DNA from: Verticillium longisporum
Taxonomy: Eukaryota; Ascomycota; Sordariomycetes; Glomerellales; Plectosphaerellaceae
DNA length: 64,000 nucleotides
Assembly (NCBI GenBank): GCA_019188255.1
Contig: JAETXT010000002.1
Span: 1,178,001 to 1,242,000 of the forward strand
Direction of reading: 5' to 3'
The notes below the pieces were generated by a model. The model searched no databases. It saw only the letters and a list, made by a program, of their open reading frames with translations, and was not told where the DNA came from. Positions 11,930 through 22,108 of this stretch are shown here, piece by piece. How positions within the stretch are numbered: the first letter of the stretch is position 1; each line of letters starts with the position of its first letter. A program made the translations under genes and the position numbers.

Positions 11930-14432
11930 ATGGCTGGCTCTAAGGGAAAGGTCTGCCTTGCGTAGGTTACCCCGCCCCCGCATTCAAAGTTCAATATACT
12001 GACTTGCGATAGCTACTCTGGCGGTGTACGTTCTCGAACCACGATCTCGAATCACTTTCGACGGTCAATTCCAACTCCATGGTGCTTCCCATACTAATCC
12101 AGGGTAGCTCGATACGTCGACCATTCTTGCCTGGCTCATTGAGCAGGATGTAAGTAGGACGGCTTCAAAATTGTTGGGAGAGAGCTGACCACTGTCTTAG
12201 TACTCCGTCGTGTAAGCAGCCTTCTACTACATGGGCAGCTCGGAGCTGCGCAATACACAAGTGCAGAAGATGGAGCGGCTGTTAACATCTTCTAGCTGCT
12301 TCCTTGCCAATGTCGGTCAGGAGGAGGATTGGGATGCCGTCGAGAAGAAGGGTTAGTTCTACCGATGAGGCCGAAGCGGATAGCGCATGCTGATGATAAT
12401 TGCAGCTCTCCAGATTGGTGCTGAGAAGGTATGCTGCTTCGGCACACGACAGGACTCCCCCCACCACATCGGGCGCAGAATGCTGACGAATGTAGATGAT
12501 CATCGAGGACATCACACAAAACTTTGTTGAGTATGTTGGCATGTACACATGATGTTCGATATCTTTTACTGATTAACGCAGCGAGTTCTGCTGGAAGGCT
12601 ATCGCCTGCAATGCCATCTACGAGGACCAATATCTCCTCGGCGTACGTTCGATCGATTCTTTGCGGATACACAGAGACTGACATGTATCCAGACAAGCTT
12701 GGCTCGTCCTGCCATCGCGCGTGCGATGATGAAGGCGTAATTTATCTCCGACTGTACTTCTTTCCGTTTGATACTGACTAATGGTAGTGCCGCGCGAGAG
12801 GGTTGCGATTACGTCTCTCACGGTTGCACAGGAAAGGGGTAAGTTGTTCCTTGGCTCCACACCTGGAGGGGCTCTGTACAGGAGGGCACTCGGCTAATGA
12901 ACCCAATAGTAACGACCAGGTTCGCTTCGAGGTACGAACAGACGGCCCAGACTTGCCATGTCTTCACAAACGACTACGACGTATACTGATGCCTTTGTCT
13001 AGCTGGCTTACTACACGATCAACCCCGCGATCAAGGGTATAGTCCGGATCCTGTCTAACCCTTGCGCACAAAACTATCGATCTAAGTCTAATCAACCACT
13101 TCTGTCTAGTCATTGCTCCTTGGCGCGATCCTACCTTTTTCAACCGTTTCCAGGGCCGCAACGATCTTCTTGATTACGCTGCCGAGAAGGGTAAGTTAGC
13201 TTGGCAGCTTCTTGTTGGGTTTCGCTAAGACAGTTTAGGCATCCCCGTCACCTCCACCAAGGCGAAGCCCTACTCTATGGATGACAACCTTGGTAAGCAA
13301 GCTCTTCGTTCGGATGACATTACTGCCGCTAACTTACGCAGCTCACTGCTCTTATGAGGTATGGGATGAGTGAGACATAACCACAATTATCAGTGCTGAC
13401 TAGATTTAGGCGGGCATGCTCGAGGACCCCAATGTTACTCCCCCTGAAGACATGTGGACCAGGACCGACTCGCCCCTGAAGGCACCCGATACACCCCTCG
13501 ACATCAGCATTCACTTCGACAAGGGTCTTCCTGTCAAGGTCGTCACCCCCGAGAAGACTGTCACCGGCTCGCTCGAGCTCTTCAAGCTCCTTAACGATCT
13601 GGGCAAGCAGCACGGTATTGGTCGCATTGTAAGTACTCCATGGCTCACAGTACTAGATCATAAGCTAATTTCATACGAAGGACATCGTTGAGAACCGCTA
13701 CATCGGCCTCAAGAGCCGTGGATGCTGTATGTGAATCCCTACCTCCTGCGGATACGACACACTCTAACAGATCCTAGACGACTCGCCCGCGATGACTTTG
13801 CTTCGCCTGTCACACATTAGCATCGAAGGATTGTGAGTTTCCTCTAGCACAGGTCGACGATTCCACAGCTGACACTAGGAAGGGTGCTTGATGGACGTGT
13901 CCGTTCCCTTCGCGACAACCTTAGCAAGCAGTGGTCGGAGCTTCTGTACAACGGCTTGTACTTCAGCCCCGAGAGGGCGTTCCTTCAGCGTAAGTGATGT
14001 CACTTGCATGTTCAGGAAAACAAACTAACAGCGGGGAAAGCTTCTCTCGATTTCGCCCAGGAGCGTGTAAGTTGTGGGAATGGATGCCATAAATCGGCGA
14101 CCTCTAACTCGAAAAACAGGTCAACGGCGAGGTCCGTCTTCGTCTTTACAAGGGCAACGCGTATGTTCTTGGCCGTACTTCCCAGGAGAAGCTCTACTCC
14201 GAGGAGGACGCGTCCATGGACTCGCTCACTACCTTTGATCCTTCCGAGACGGTATATGCTCTCCGCGCCATGTTTCTTTGCAGATACTAACACCATTGAC
14301 AGTCTGGTTTCATCACGATTGCTGCTATTCGCCTCAAGAAGGTGGGACAGCTCAAATACGTGTGTCTCGGAACATGTGCTAACATTTTGATAGTATGGTC
14401 TTCAGGTGGCCGAGGCTGGTCTCGAGCTCTAG
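11930..14432 (+). CDS. Argininosuccinate synthase, 412 aa, 23 exons
   Basis: Joins citrulline and aspartate with ATP in arginine synthesis. Exons: 11930-11961, 12013-12025, 12108-12149, 12201-12211, 12296-12351, 12406-12428, 12496-12530, 12582-12642, 12693-12736, 12788-12838, 12910-12931, 13003-13036, 13110-13190, 13239-13292, 13342-13358, 13410-13628, 13681-13726, 13778-13832, 13883-13989, 14041-14066, 14120-14251, 14303-14341, 14394-14432. The sum is 1239 nt, exactly 412 codons plus stop, the normal family length. Motifs appear in order: the N-type ATP pyrophosphatase loop [37 protein letters not shown], the SMDDNL segment and [17 protein letters not shown]. Every intron has GT-AG ends and nearly all a CTAAC/CTGAC-like branch site. 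Exon 16 (219 nt) is the only long one. Exon 19 uses an AG five bases beyond a nearby TAG, chosen to keep the family sequence. The enzyme is cytosolic in fungi. Confidence 0.95.
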
Positions 14433-15823
14433 AAAGGAAAACCCGTCAAAATTCACAGGCAGGATAGGCGTTGCATACAAAAGTCAAGTAGATGGGAATA
14501 CTAAGCTTATCAAAACAAGACTTCCATAACCTTGATATGTGAATCACTTCTGTATTGCCCTGTGTTGGCCAGGCTTGTTCATTGTCGTCGGCCGGGAGCA
14601 ACGCATCGGCACCCAGAGTGGCATGGATCTGAACCGGCTGTGGACCTTGCCGCGATACTTCCGAGCCAAAAAATATGACATGGGCACGTTCGTATGGATC
14701 TCGTATATATTGAGGGGAGCGTAGGTACCGGGCTGTAAGGAACTGGAATGCAATTTAGTCCTTACCTGGGTTGCACCGCGCCCTTTGGGTCAAATGATGG
14801 CCGCTGCGAAGAAGAAACCTGTCCTAACGAAATCCTAGACAAAGCCGAAGTCACTATCTGAGCTGCCACCGAACCCATACATGTTCAACGCAACGGATTC
14901 CGAGCCGGACGCCCCAATACAAGCGGCACACCCCAAGACCCAATTCGCTGGGGATACTAGACGACCATGGGTCCAACCAGAACTGCAACAGTATGATTGC
15001 GGGGCAGTACAACGACTACAAGCTACGCCAGATAAGAAGTTTATTAGTGACTTCTGACTATTCAACCAGATCACAGACAAGGAACCGGGTTCCCAGCCTC
15101 TGTCGTAGTTCATGGGAGGCGAAGCCCTCATCTCCCTCGTTCTAGTAAAGAGCTCGATGTATTTTGGACCAAGTCAGGCGGATATGAGCGTACTATTCGC
15201 CCGAGATACTGGCAGTCCTTGATCCTGGAGGATTAGAAGAAGGAGAAGCAATCCGAAAATTTGCGCATACAATGGCTTGGTGAGCATGAAATCCAGTGAC
15301 GATGTAGATGGAGTCTTCCGGGCCAAATGGTGAAGAACACCACACATGGAAGCCACGAACACCGCAGAAATATATCAAATGAGACATTAAGACTAGCAGC
15401 GCTCAGGGTATACCGTCATCTTGTGACTGGCAGGCCCTGTGTAGACACGCTTGTTCTCTGCAATGCAAAAGCCGCCTGATTACCAGAATTGGACCGGTTC
15501 GTGGTACAAGTCACATTATTAGAGGGTTTGTTGAGCAATACATTAAGACACGGGGAGGCTCATCCCTACAAATGCATATCCATTCAGTTGAGAGATATTC
15601 AAGCTCCCCAAATATGAAGATGACCAAACCTCGAGGCTCCACATTGTCATGGTTGATTCGATAAGCTTCTACGTCAGGGCTCTAGGTCTTTCAATGGCAA
15701 AATCCGACGGGACGGCTACCAGCGCCAAACCTCAAACCCTCTGTAGACACCAACCGTAATGACGAAGAAGCCATCCGGCAGCGTAGCGAAGGAAGACCCC
15801 TGACCTGAGAACGACACTGCGCA
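14433..15823. other. Intergenic, with one possible orphan exon
   Basis: About 1.4 kb between argininosuccinate synthase and RTR1, both on the plus strand. No complete gene is visible. A 72-codon frame behind a good splice acceptor (14839-15057) is described separately. Confidence 0.45.
14839..15057 (+). pseudogene. Possible orphan terminal exon or gene remnant
   Basis: A 72-codon plus-strand frame ends at TGA 15055-15057. It follows a near-ideal intron end (CTAAC branch, then CCTAG) at 14824-14838. The encoded stretch is hydrophilic and contains LPPNPYMFNATDSEPD. No upstream exon with a start codon could be linked. It may be a decayed gene end or a chance ORF. Confidence 0.2.
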
Positions 15824-16689
15824 ATGGACACCGACATTAAGCCCTTGAAGGGCATTCTCAAGCAAGCGCTCCACGGCCCCGACGGCCCCGCCGAAGCAAC
15901 GTTTCGAAAAAGGACCCCAAGGAGCTGGCTCTCCAACACGCGCGCATCCTGCAGCAGCGCAAGGACCTTGAGGCGCAGATCCTCGACAGCCTCATCCTCC
16001 TCTCCGAATACCCCGCGACCCAGGGTCGCCACCCAGCCTCCGACCCCGCGCCGTCCGACGTCGCGGGCTTCAAGACGCACGTGCGCCTCTTCCAGCCCGG
16101 TGATTTCGAGGACCTCGTCGAGGAGCGCAATGCCAACAAGCTGTGCGGGTACACGCTGTGCGCGAAGCCAAAGCCCCAGCCCTCGCGGGGCGGGCCGTGG
16201 AAGCTCATGAACGTGGGGTCCAAGGACTTTGGCATTGTGGACAGGAAAGAGATGGAGAGGTGGTGCTCGCAAGACTGCAAGAGGAGGGCTCTGTACGTCA
16301 AGGTTCAGTTGAGCGAAACAGCGGCGTGGGAGAGAGCGGGCATCCCTGATATCGAGATTGAACTCATGGGAGAAGCTCAGTTCACAACAAAGGATCCCGT
16401 CTCGCAGGCTACCGAGGCGGTCGGACACCTAACGTTGAACGACAGGAAACCAGCGGAGGACATGGCCGCGCTGGCTCTCGAGCGTGGGGACAACGGCACA
16501 GCGACGGCCCCAGGGACGGTCACTCTCACAATTCGTGAAAAAGAGGTCGCGCCACCCGTTGAGCCTGATTCGGACGAAGAAGACAGCGAGCACGAGAGAA
16601 TCGCGCACATGTTGATAGAGGGTCACAAGCCGGGCAGAGGTAAGGCAAAAGCCCACGAGGAAGCTATCGAGGACGCGCAAGATGGATAG
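15824..16689 (+). CDS. RTR1: RTR1/RPAP2-type RNA polymerase II CTD phosphatase (one-base frame break)
   Basis: The protein starts MDTDIKPLKGILK, an opening seen in fungal RTR1 proteins. At the A5 run 15907-15911 the frame must gain one base; it then reads FRKKDPKELALQHARIL and stays open to 16689. With that base the gene has 288 codons plus stop. The zinc-binding module is clear: CGYTLC, then about 40 residues later WCSQDC, matching the RTR1-type zinc finger (C-x4-C plus C-x3-C). The tail is acidic. Family members dephosphorylate the CTD of RNA polymerase II and help polymerase II import and assembly. No intron with GT-AG ends fits the frame change, so I read it as a missing A in the sequence. 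A true pseudogene is less likely in a conserved gene. Confidence 0.82.
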
Positions 16690-17102
16690 CAAAATCGCAT
16701 GCACGTTCCTTACGGCAGGCAGGGCGACGGATAAATCATCCCACAGATAGCTTGCGTCACGAAAATGATACCCCATAAGTCACATTTCAGACACACACGC
16801 GGTCGGGCGTGACGACGCCCCAAAATGAGGCCTGACAGATCCCGAAGCCTCATGTGAGGACTGGGCTGTCTACTCGTAACGCCCGACGTCGACATCACGG
16901 CAGGTGGGGAAGCAAATGGCAATCAAGCGTCATCTGTGGGCGAGCCCAGCAGAATCAGCGACACCTTGGTGGGGGATGAACTTCTCTTTGAGTTCTAGTA
17001 TGCCCGTGTTACCGTCCGCGAGACGCCGTCGGCAATATTCCGAATGCCTGATCCCAGTTGGTATCGTCCACCAGTTTTTCCATCCATCGTAACAAACAAT
17101 GC
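16690..17102. other. Intergenic between convergent RTR1 and RPS17
   Basis: 413 bp between converging stop codons, presumably the 3' untranslated regions. If the RPS17 frame is read uncorrected it would run on to a stop at 17009; otherwise nothing is seen here. Confidence 0.5.
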
Positions 17103-17673
17103 TTAATCGCGACGAGGGGGCGGTCGCCGAAGCGGCGGCCACCACGCTCGGGGGCCTGAGCCTGGGAGACGGGGATGACGTTGACGGGGATGGCGTCGAA
17201 CTGCATGTCTGGTTAGCCGAAGGCGCACTCGCGCATGTAGTGACAAGTAGAAACGTACGCCGAGGTGCTTGAGGAGATCCTTGGTCTCGACGTCGACGTC
17301 GAGCTGACCGCTCTCGGAGTTCTGGGTGAAGTCGAGAGCAGAGACCTCGGGGACGTATTGATCCTTGCGCTCACGCTCCTCCTCCTGGAGCTTGAAGGAG
17401 ATGCCGCGGACAGGGCCACGCTGAATACGCTTCATCAAGTGCGTAGTGTAGCCGGCAATCTGTTGTTCAAAAACTGTCAATCCTGGTACTTCGCGCAACC
17501 GGTTCTTTTGGAAAGCGCTTTCTAACCTTGTTGCGGAGGCGCTTGGAGGCGATGATGGCGATCTCATCGCAAATACGCTTGTTGGTCTCGAAGTCCAGGG
17601 TGAGCTTGGGGTAGTACCGCTCAATGATGACCTTGGCGGACTTCTTGACGGTCTTGGTGCGAACGCGACCCAT
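17103..17673 (-). CDS. RPS17: 40S ribosomal protein S17 (eS17), three exons, one-base frame break near the C-terminus
   Basis: Exons 17673-17527, 17459-17259 and 17200-17103. The start [20 protein letters not shown] and the segments [21 protein letters not shown] and YVPEVSAL are diagnostic of eukaryotic S17, a small-subunit protein. In exon 3 the sequence reads to RRFGDR. One base is then missing in the G5 run 17116-17120 (C5 on the coding strand). With it, the protein ends PPRRD and stops at 17103, giving 148 residues, the expected fungal size. Without it the frame adds about 30 unrelated residues and stops at 17009. The first intron follows codon 49. The C-terminal break is most simply a sequence error. 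Confidence 0.93.
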
Positions 17674-18227
17674 TTTGGCGGCTGAGGATCAAAGGACGGG
17701 GTGGTTGGGCGGTGGTTGTCGTGAGGTCGTGATGAGGCCGTGAAATTCGTCGGAGTCGGTTGCAGAAAAGTATAGTGGGAGAAAGGACTTGTGTGGTAAA
17801 ATCAAAAAGTGGGCCTAGGGTTCTCGTTCGCTGTGTTGCTTGGACAAGTGGGGGGATGCTTCAAGCCTGGCACGTGACTACCAAATCCTATGCAGCCTGC
17901 CGTACTGCATCGGTTTGATATTTTCGGCATCTGTAGTGCACCGCCCTTACAGACCCGACCCTGAAGGCAGTGTCTCTCAAGACACAGTAGCCCCGACAGT
18001 CTTCACCGTTCACTTATACCAGAACAATACACGTCACACTGTGACTTGCAAGATCTCTGGCTTTAGCCCCAAAATATTGGGCTACATGGCGCGTGACTTG
18101 TTGAACATCTTACATTGCTATACATCGGGGTTCTGTCTCATAGTACACGTCCGGAATGGCGACCCAAACCCCCAGACGGATGCGCATGCACGTTGATGGT
18201 TCAATTGCCTAGAGCCATCAGGTGCGT
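17674..18227. other. RPS17 promoter and MRP51 3' region
   Basis: 554 bp separate the RPS17 start from the MRP51 stop, both genes being on the minus strand. It contains a CCTAGGGTTC motif at 17814-17823 and CACGTGAC at about 17869. No ORF of note. Confidence 0.55.
17816..17822. promoter_or_regulatory. TAGGGTT (Tbf1-like) motif upstream of RPS17
   Basis: TAGGGTT lies about 145 bp upstream of the RPS17 start. Tbf1-type sites with a TTAGGG/TAGGGTT core are known in ribosomal protein promoters of many ascomycetes. The match is short, so this is a suggestion only. Confidence 0.35.
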
Positions 18228-19657
18228 TCATTTGTCCAGGCCGTAGCTCTGAGAGCTACCGGTCTCAACCTTTCCTGGCTTGGGTTGCCTTCTGATCAGA
18301 GGAGATCCATCTCGTCTTCCCAATGGCGAGCCGCGATATCCACCCAGACGCTGGGAGTGGGTTCGTGGTTCAGACTCTAGAGCATGAGCATTGGGGTTCT
18401 TGTTGTTGTAGATCTCAGCCTTGCCAATCAACTCCTTCTTGATCATCTGCGCCTCCTCGCTGGCCTCGTCGACCTTAAGAACAAGCTTGCCGGAGGAGTT
18501 GATGTTCGCCGACACGGGCTCCACGTAGCACTTAGAGCCACCCGTGATCTCGGGGTCAAATGTGGCGATGCCAGAAACACGAGCCTTACCGCCACGGTAG
18601 CTTCGGTAGTTGAAAGCTGAGTCGCCCTGTGGCGTGTCCGTGATGAAGCCTGCGACACCCAGCTTGGCGGGGTTGGACATATGCCTCGGAGAGATGATCC
18701 GAGCCAAAACAGGCGAAGGGTTCGCCTGAGGTCCGTACAGCGGATGGTTTTCGGCATGGGCATTCGTTCGAATGTACGACAGACCGCCGGACGGGTGAGT
18801 GATCGGAGGGCCGCGTTCGGCGTAGGGGTTGGGCGATTTGGACTCGATCCGGGTGCCAGCGGACATGTTGGCAATGGCGCTCGGGGGTTGAGCGGGGCAA
18901 GGTCAAGGAACTCGCTGATCAGGGCAAAGAGAGTGACACGGTCAGATCGCAGCTTGCGAATGTATTCCGTCAGCTGATCCTCAGTGACGTCTTTGGCGAC
19001 CACAGGCGCTGGAGCCTCGATGGCCTTGTCGAGAGCCGCCTGCTGCTGTGCGGCAGTCAAATCGGAAGCCAAGCGCGTTCGGAGGAACGCTTGGAACTCC
19101 TGACGCCTGTTGCGGACGGTCTTTTGCACATAGTTTTCGAATTGTCCTTCAGTCAAGCCGGCCAGCCATGGTCCCTCGAATTTCCACCTCTTGTCGGATC
19201 CAGTTCCTCCGACGGCAGTAACATCGTGATCGTCCTCGAAAACGGAGGTAGTGCCAAGTGATACGGCACGATAGCGATTCGGCAGGGTCGGCACGGTAAG
19301 AGGCAGATTGAGCTCCTGGAACTTCTGCAGCGTAATGGAGTGCTGGGATGAGGAGGAGTAGTCGGTGATCTTCTCGATAGAGTCAAGGTGCTTTACGTGG
19401 ATGGATGGCGTGGACGACTTGGTGGTCGTCTTGAGAGGCAAAGAACGCTTCAAGCCCCAGTCGCCTTGGCTCCTCGAGCTCTCGGGCGTCGTGATGGATT
19501 GGTGCGTCGGGTATGGCGATGTGCCTGTCGGCCTGCGAAGGGTGCTCCCATATCCGGCATCCTCGCTTGCAGCACTTGGTCCAGGAATTGGTTTCGGAAC
19601 GGAGAATAGGCGCGACGACCGGAGTAAAGCCCCTCCGGGCGAAAGTCTAGCAGACAT
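18228..19657 (-). CDS. MRP51: Mitochondrial small-subunit ribosomal protein Mrp51 (bS1m) with one-base frame break
   Basis: The N-terminal half contains YPTHQSITTPESSRSQGDWG and LKRSLPLKTTTKSSTP, followed by a HLDSIEKITDY-like block. These are typical of the fungal Mrp51 family, a component of the 37S mitoribosomal subunit needed for mitochondrial translation. The first frame runs from 19657 to LAPLNP. One base is missing in the G5 run 18883-18887 (C5 on the coding strand). With it the protein continues SAIANMSAGTRIESKSPNPY, with YAERGPPITHPSGGLSYIRT just after, and ends at 18228, giving 476 residues. The two frames join without a gap in family-like sequence, so an indel in the consensus is favoured. 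The gene is divergent from the transglycosylase gene with 354 bp between the starts. Confidence 0.9.
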
Positions 19658-20011
19658 GGCCCTGGTCGGCGCCGGTGGTGATGCTGGCTCGGGGCTGCGA
19701 AGTTGTCTGAAGCCAGAGCTGGAGTTGGCGTTTGGGCGTGGAGGGAAATTTCCAATGGAGTGATGCGGAAACTACCAGCTAGCAGACTGGCGCGCTGACA
19801 TTGGCCAGTTCCGCCATGCGATCTCCACTTTGCTCCCCCTTGCGATAAACCGACCACGGGCCTCTCAAATGTGCGACCCATACGTACATTACCTGCCTCG
19901 ACCTTTTCTCACCCAAAAGTCAGGAGCTGTGCCTTGATAACATGGAGTAGAAGTGACGTTCACTTCACAACACGCTCAGGACTCTTGACTTCCATGTGGG
20001 CTACAAGAAGA
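19658..20011. other. Divergent promoter MRP51 / tRNA-guanine transglycosylase
   Basis: 354 bp between two divergent start codons, with no ORF of note. It is probably a shared promoter of two genes linked to translation. Confidence 0.5.
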
Positions 20012-21328
20012 ATGGCTTCCATCAACGTGAGCTCTTCGGCGGCCCTCACGTTTGAGCTGATCGCACGCTGTTCGGTATGAATTAATTCCTCCTCGACGCC
20101 GGCACTGTTTTTTTAAACACCCACCAACCAGCTCGCCGTGTGAGACGTTGCTAACAGCTCAGACCAGACAACAAGAGCTCGCGCATCAAACTTGACACTT
20201 CCTCATGGACCAGTGCAGCTTCCCATGTTCATGCCTGTTGCGACACAGGCATCGCTCAAAGGACTTACCCCTGAGCAGCTCGAGGAGACAGGTTGTCGCC
20301 TGTGCCTGAACAACACCTATCATCTGGGTCTCAAGCCTGGGCAAGATGTCCTTGCTGCTGTCGGCGGTGCGCACAAGCTACAGGGATGGAACCACAACAT
20401 TCTTACCGACAGCGGTGGCTTTCAAATGGTCAGTCTCCTTAAGCTGGCGAACATCACCGAGGAGGGTGTGCGCTTTCTCAGCCCACACGATGGGTCACCC
20501 ATGCTTCTCACGCCCGAACACTCGATCTCGTTGCAAAACACCATCGGAAGCGACATCATCATGCAGCTAGACGACGTCCTCGTTACAACGTCCCCAGACA
20601 AGGAGCGTATGCGCGAGGCCATGGAACGCAGCGTGAGATGGCTCGACCGCTGCATTGCAGCTCACCAGAACCCGACGACCCAGAACCTGTTCTGCATCAT
20701 TCAGGGCGGTCTGGACCTCGAGATGCGAAGAGAGTGCTGCAGGCAGATGCTTGCGCGGGACACCCCAGGCATCGCCATCGGCGGACTCAGTGGCGGCGAG
20801 GCCAAGGCCGACTACTGCCGTGTCGTCCGGACGTGTACCGAGATGCTACCCGACCTCAAGCCACGGTACGTCATGGGCATCGGCTACCCAGAAGACCTCG
20901 TCGTCAGCGTTGCGCTCGGCGCTGACATGTTCGACTGTGTATGGCCCACCCGCACTGCTCGTTTCGGCAATGCCATCACTAAACATGGTGTTCTAAACAT
21001 TCGGAATCTGAAGTATGCGACCAATTTCGGCCCCATAGAGGAGGGTTGCGGTTGTATCTGCTGCAGAGAAGGGGGCCTCGGTATCACAAGGGCATTCATC
21101 AACCACAACACTGCCAAGGAAACGGTCGCCGCCCACCTGCTGACCATCCATAATGTTTGGTATCAGCTGGAACTCATGCGGAACGTGAGACAGGCTATCA
21201 TTGAGGATCGGTATCCCGATTTCGTACGGCAATTCTTTGGCAACTTGTACGATAGCGACAAGACCAAGTTCCCTGAATGGGCTGTGGAGGCGCTACGTGG
21301 CGTCGGTGTAGATTTAATAGATGGTTAA
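20012..21328 (+). CDS. Queuine tRNA-ribosyltransferase catalytic subunit (tRNA-guanine transglycosylase)
   Basis: Two exons, 20012-20074 and 20168-21328, give 407 residues. Exon 1 encodes MASINVSSSAALTFELIARCS. The acceptor CCAG at 20164-20167 was chosen over two nearer AGs because only it keeps the frame and yields RARASNLTLPHGPVQLPMF, as in eukaryotic enzymes. The family signature is complete: PVATQASLKGLTPEQL, the DSGGFQMVSL loop with the catalytic Asp, GGLSGGEAKADY, MGIGYPEDL, the nucleophile region ADMFDCVWPTRTARFG, and the zinc site CGCICC with a downstream His. The enzyme swaps guanine-34 for queuine in GUN-anticodon tRNAs. In eukaryotes it works with a second homologous subunit that is not seen here. 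Confidence 0.95.
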
Positions 21329-22108
21329 TTAAACTTCATGAATTCCGCCCCCTTGTTACTATTTGCTGTGTAGAACACACAAGTATGGCTTAAGCGTTCT
21401 CTGGCGACCTCATGCCCCCAGGGGATTTGACCCAAGACCAGGATGAGTTCTCGTTCCACTACAGGTCAAAAACGTGGCAGTGTTGAATGGACATGCACAC
21501 ATACTGCTGACGCTGCAACGCATATGAAATGTGGGTGCATTGCAGGCGGAAGAAAGTGCCAGAACCTCGAGGAGCTGCAAATGTCGTGTAAAGCTTGCGA
21601 AGCAGTGTCACTGCGCGTGCAAGCTATCTTGGTCTGGAAATGGCGAATATTGTTTCACGTTCAAGGGGTGTTCAGCCTCATCGTGCAACAGAGTGTGCCC
21701 GTTTCCAGACTTGGACAAAGGACGATTGTTTCCGCCAAAGTTTCCAGGCTTGTCTGTTCCGACCGTGCACGTGTTGCGGATCTTCATCCGAACTACACTC
21801 CTCGTGTGCCACCATGGCGTCAGCTTTCGGCTACAGCGTGGCTACGGCAATCGAGCCACGGAAAGCCACACCAGATCGCTGGAGGATAGCTAGCTTGAGT
21901 GCAGCGCCTGACAAGATGCGAATTGGCTCAAAAGTGATCGTCAATATTGTTATCATTATTCGTCAAGTAGCCCATCCAGTGAACCCAGCCCGTTGTTCTT
22001 TCTGCCGCCCGCGCTCCAGCCTATAACATCCAGCCATGTGTATATCTACACAACCAACGCCATATACTGTGTCCTATTATGTATTACGCCCGCCGCCCAA
22101 TCACTTCG
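21329..22108. other. Intergenic between convergent transglycosylase and GH76 genes
   Basis: 780 bp with overlapping short plus-strand ORFs at 21443-21893 in three frames, some Cys-rich. None has a signal peptide, splice context or known motif. Confidence 0.45.

Noticed and set aside
11930..14432. Introner-like repeated introns in argininosuccinate synthase
   Set aside because: The introns share only splice signals and length; no sequence similarity between them was visible by eye.
15824..16689. RTR1 as a true pseudogene
   Set aside because: Only one break, in an A5 run, with intact family sequence on both sides and the same error type in five other genes.
21443..21893. Cys-rich short frames in three registers
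   Set aside because: No signal peptide, no conserved spacing, overlapping in several frames; likely noncoding.
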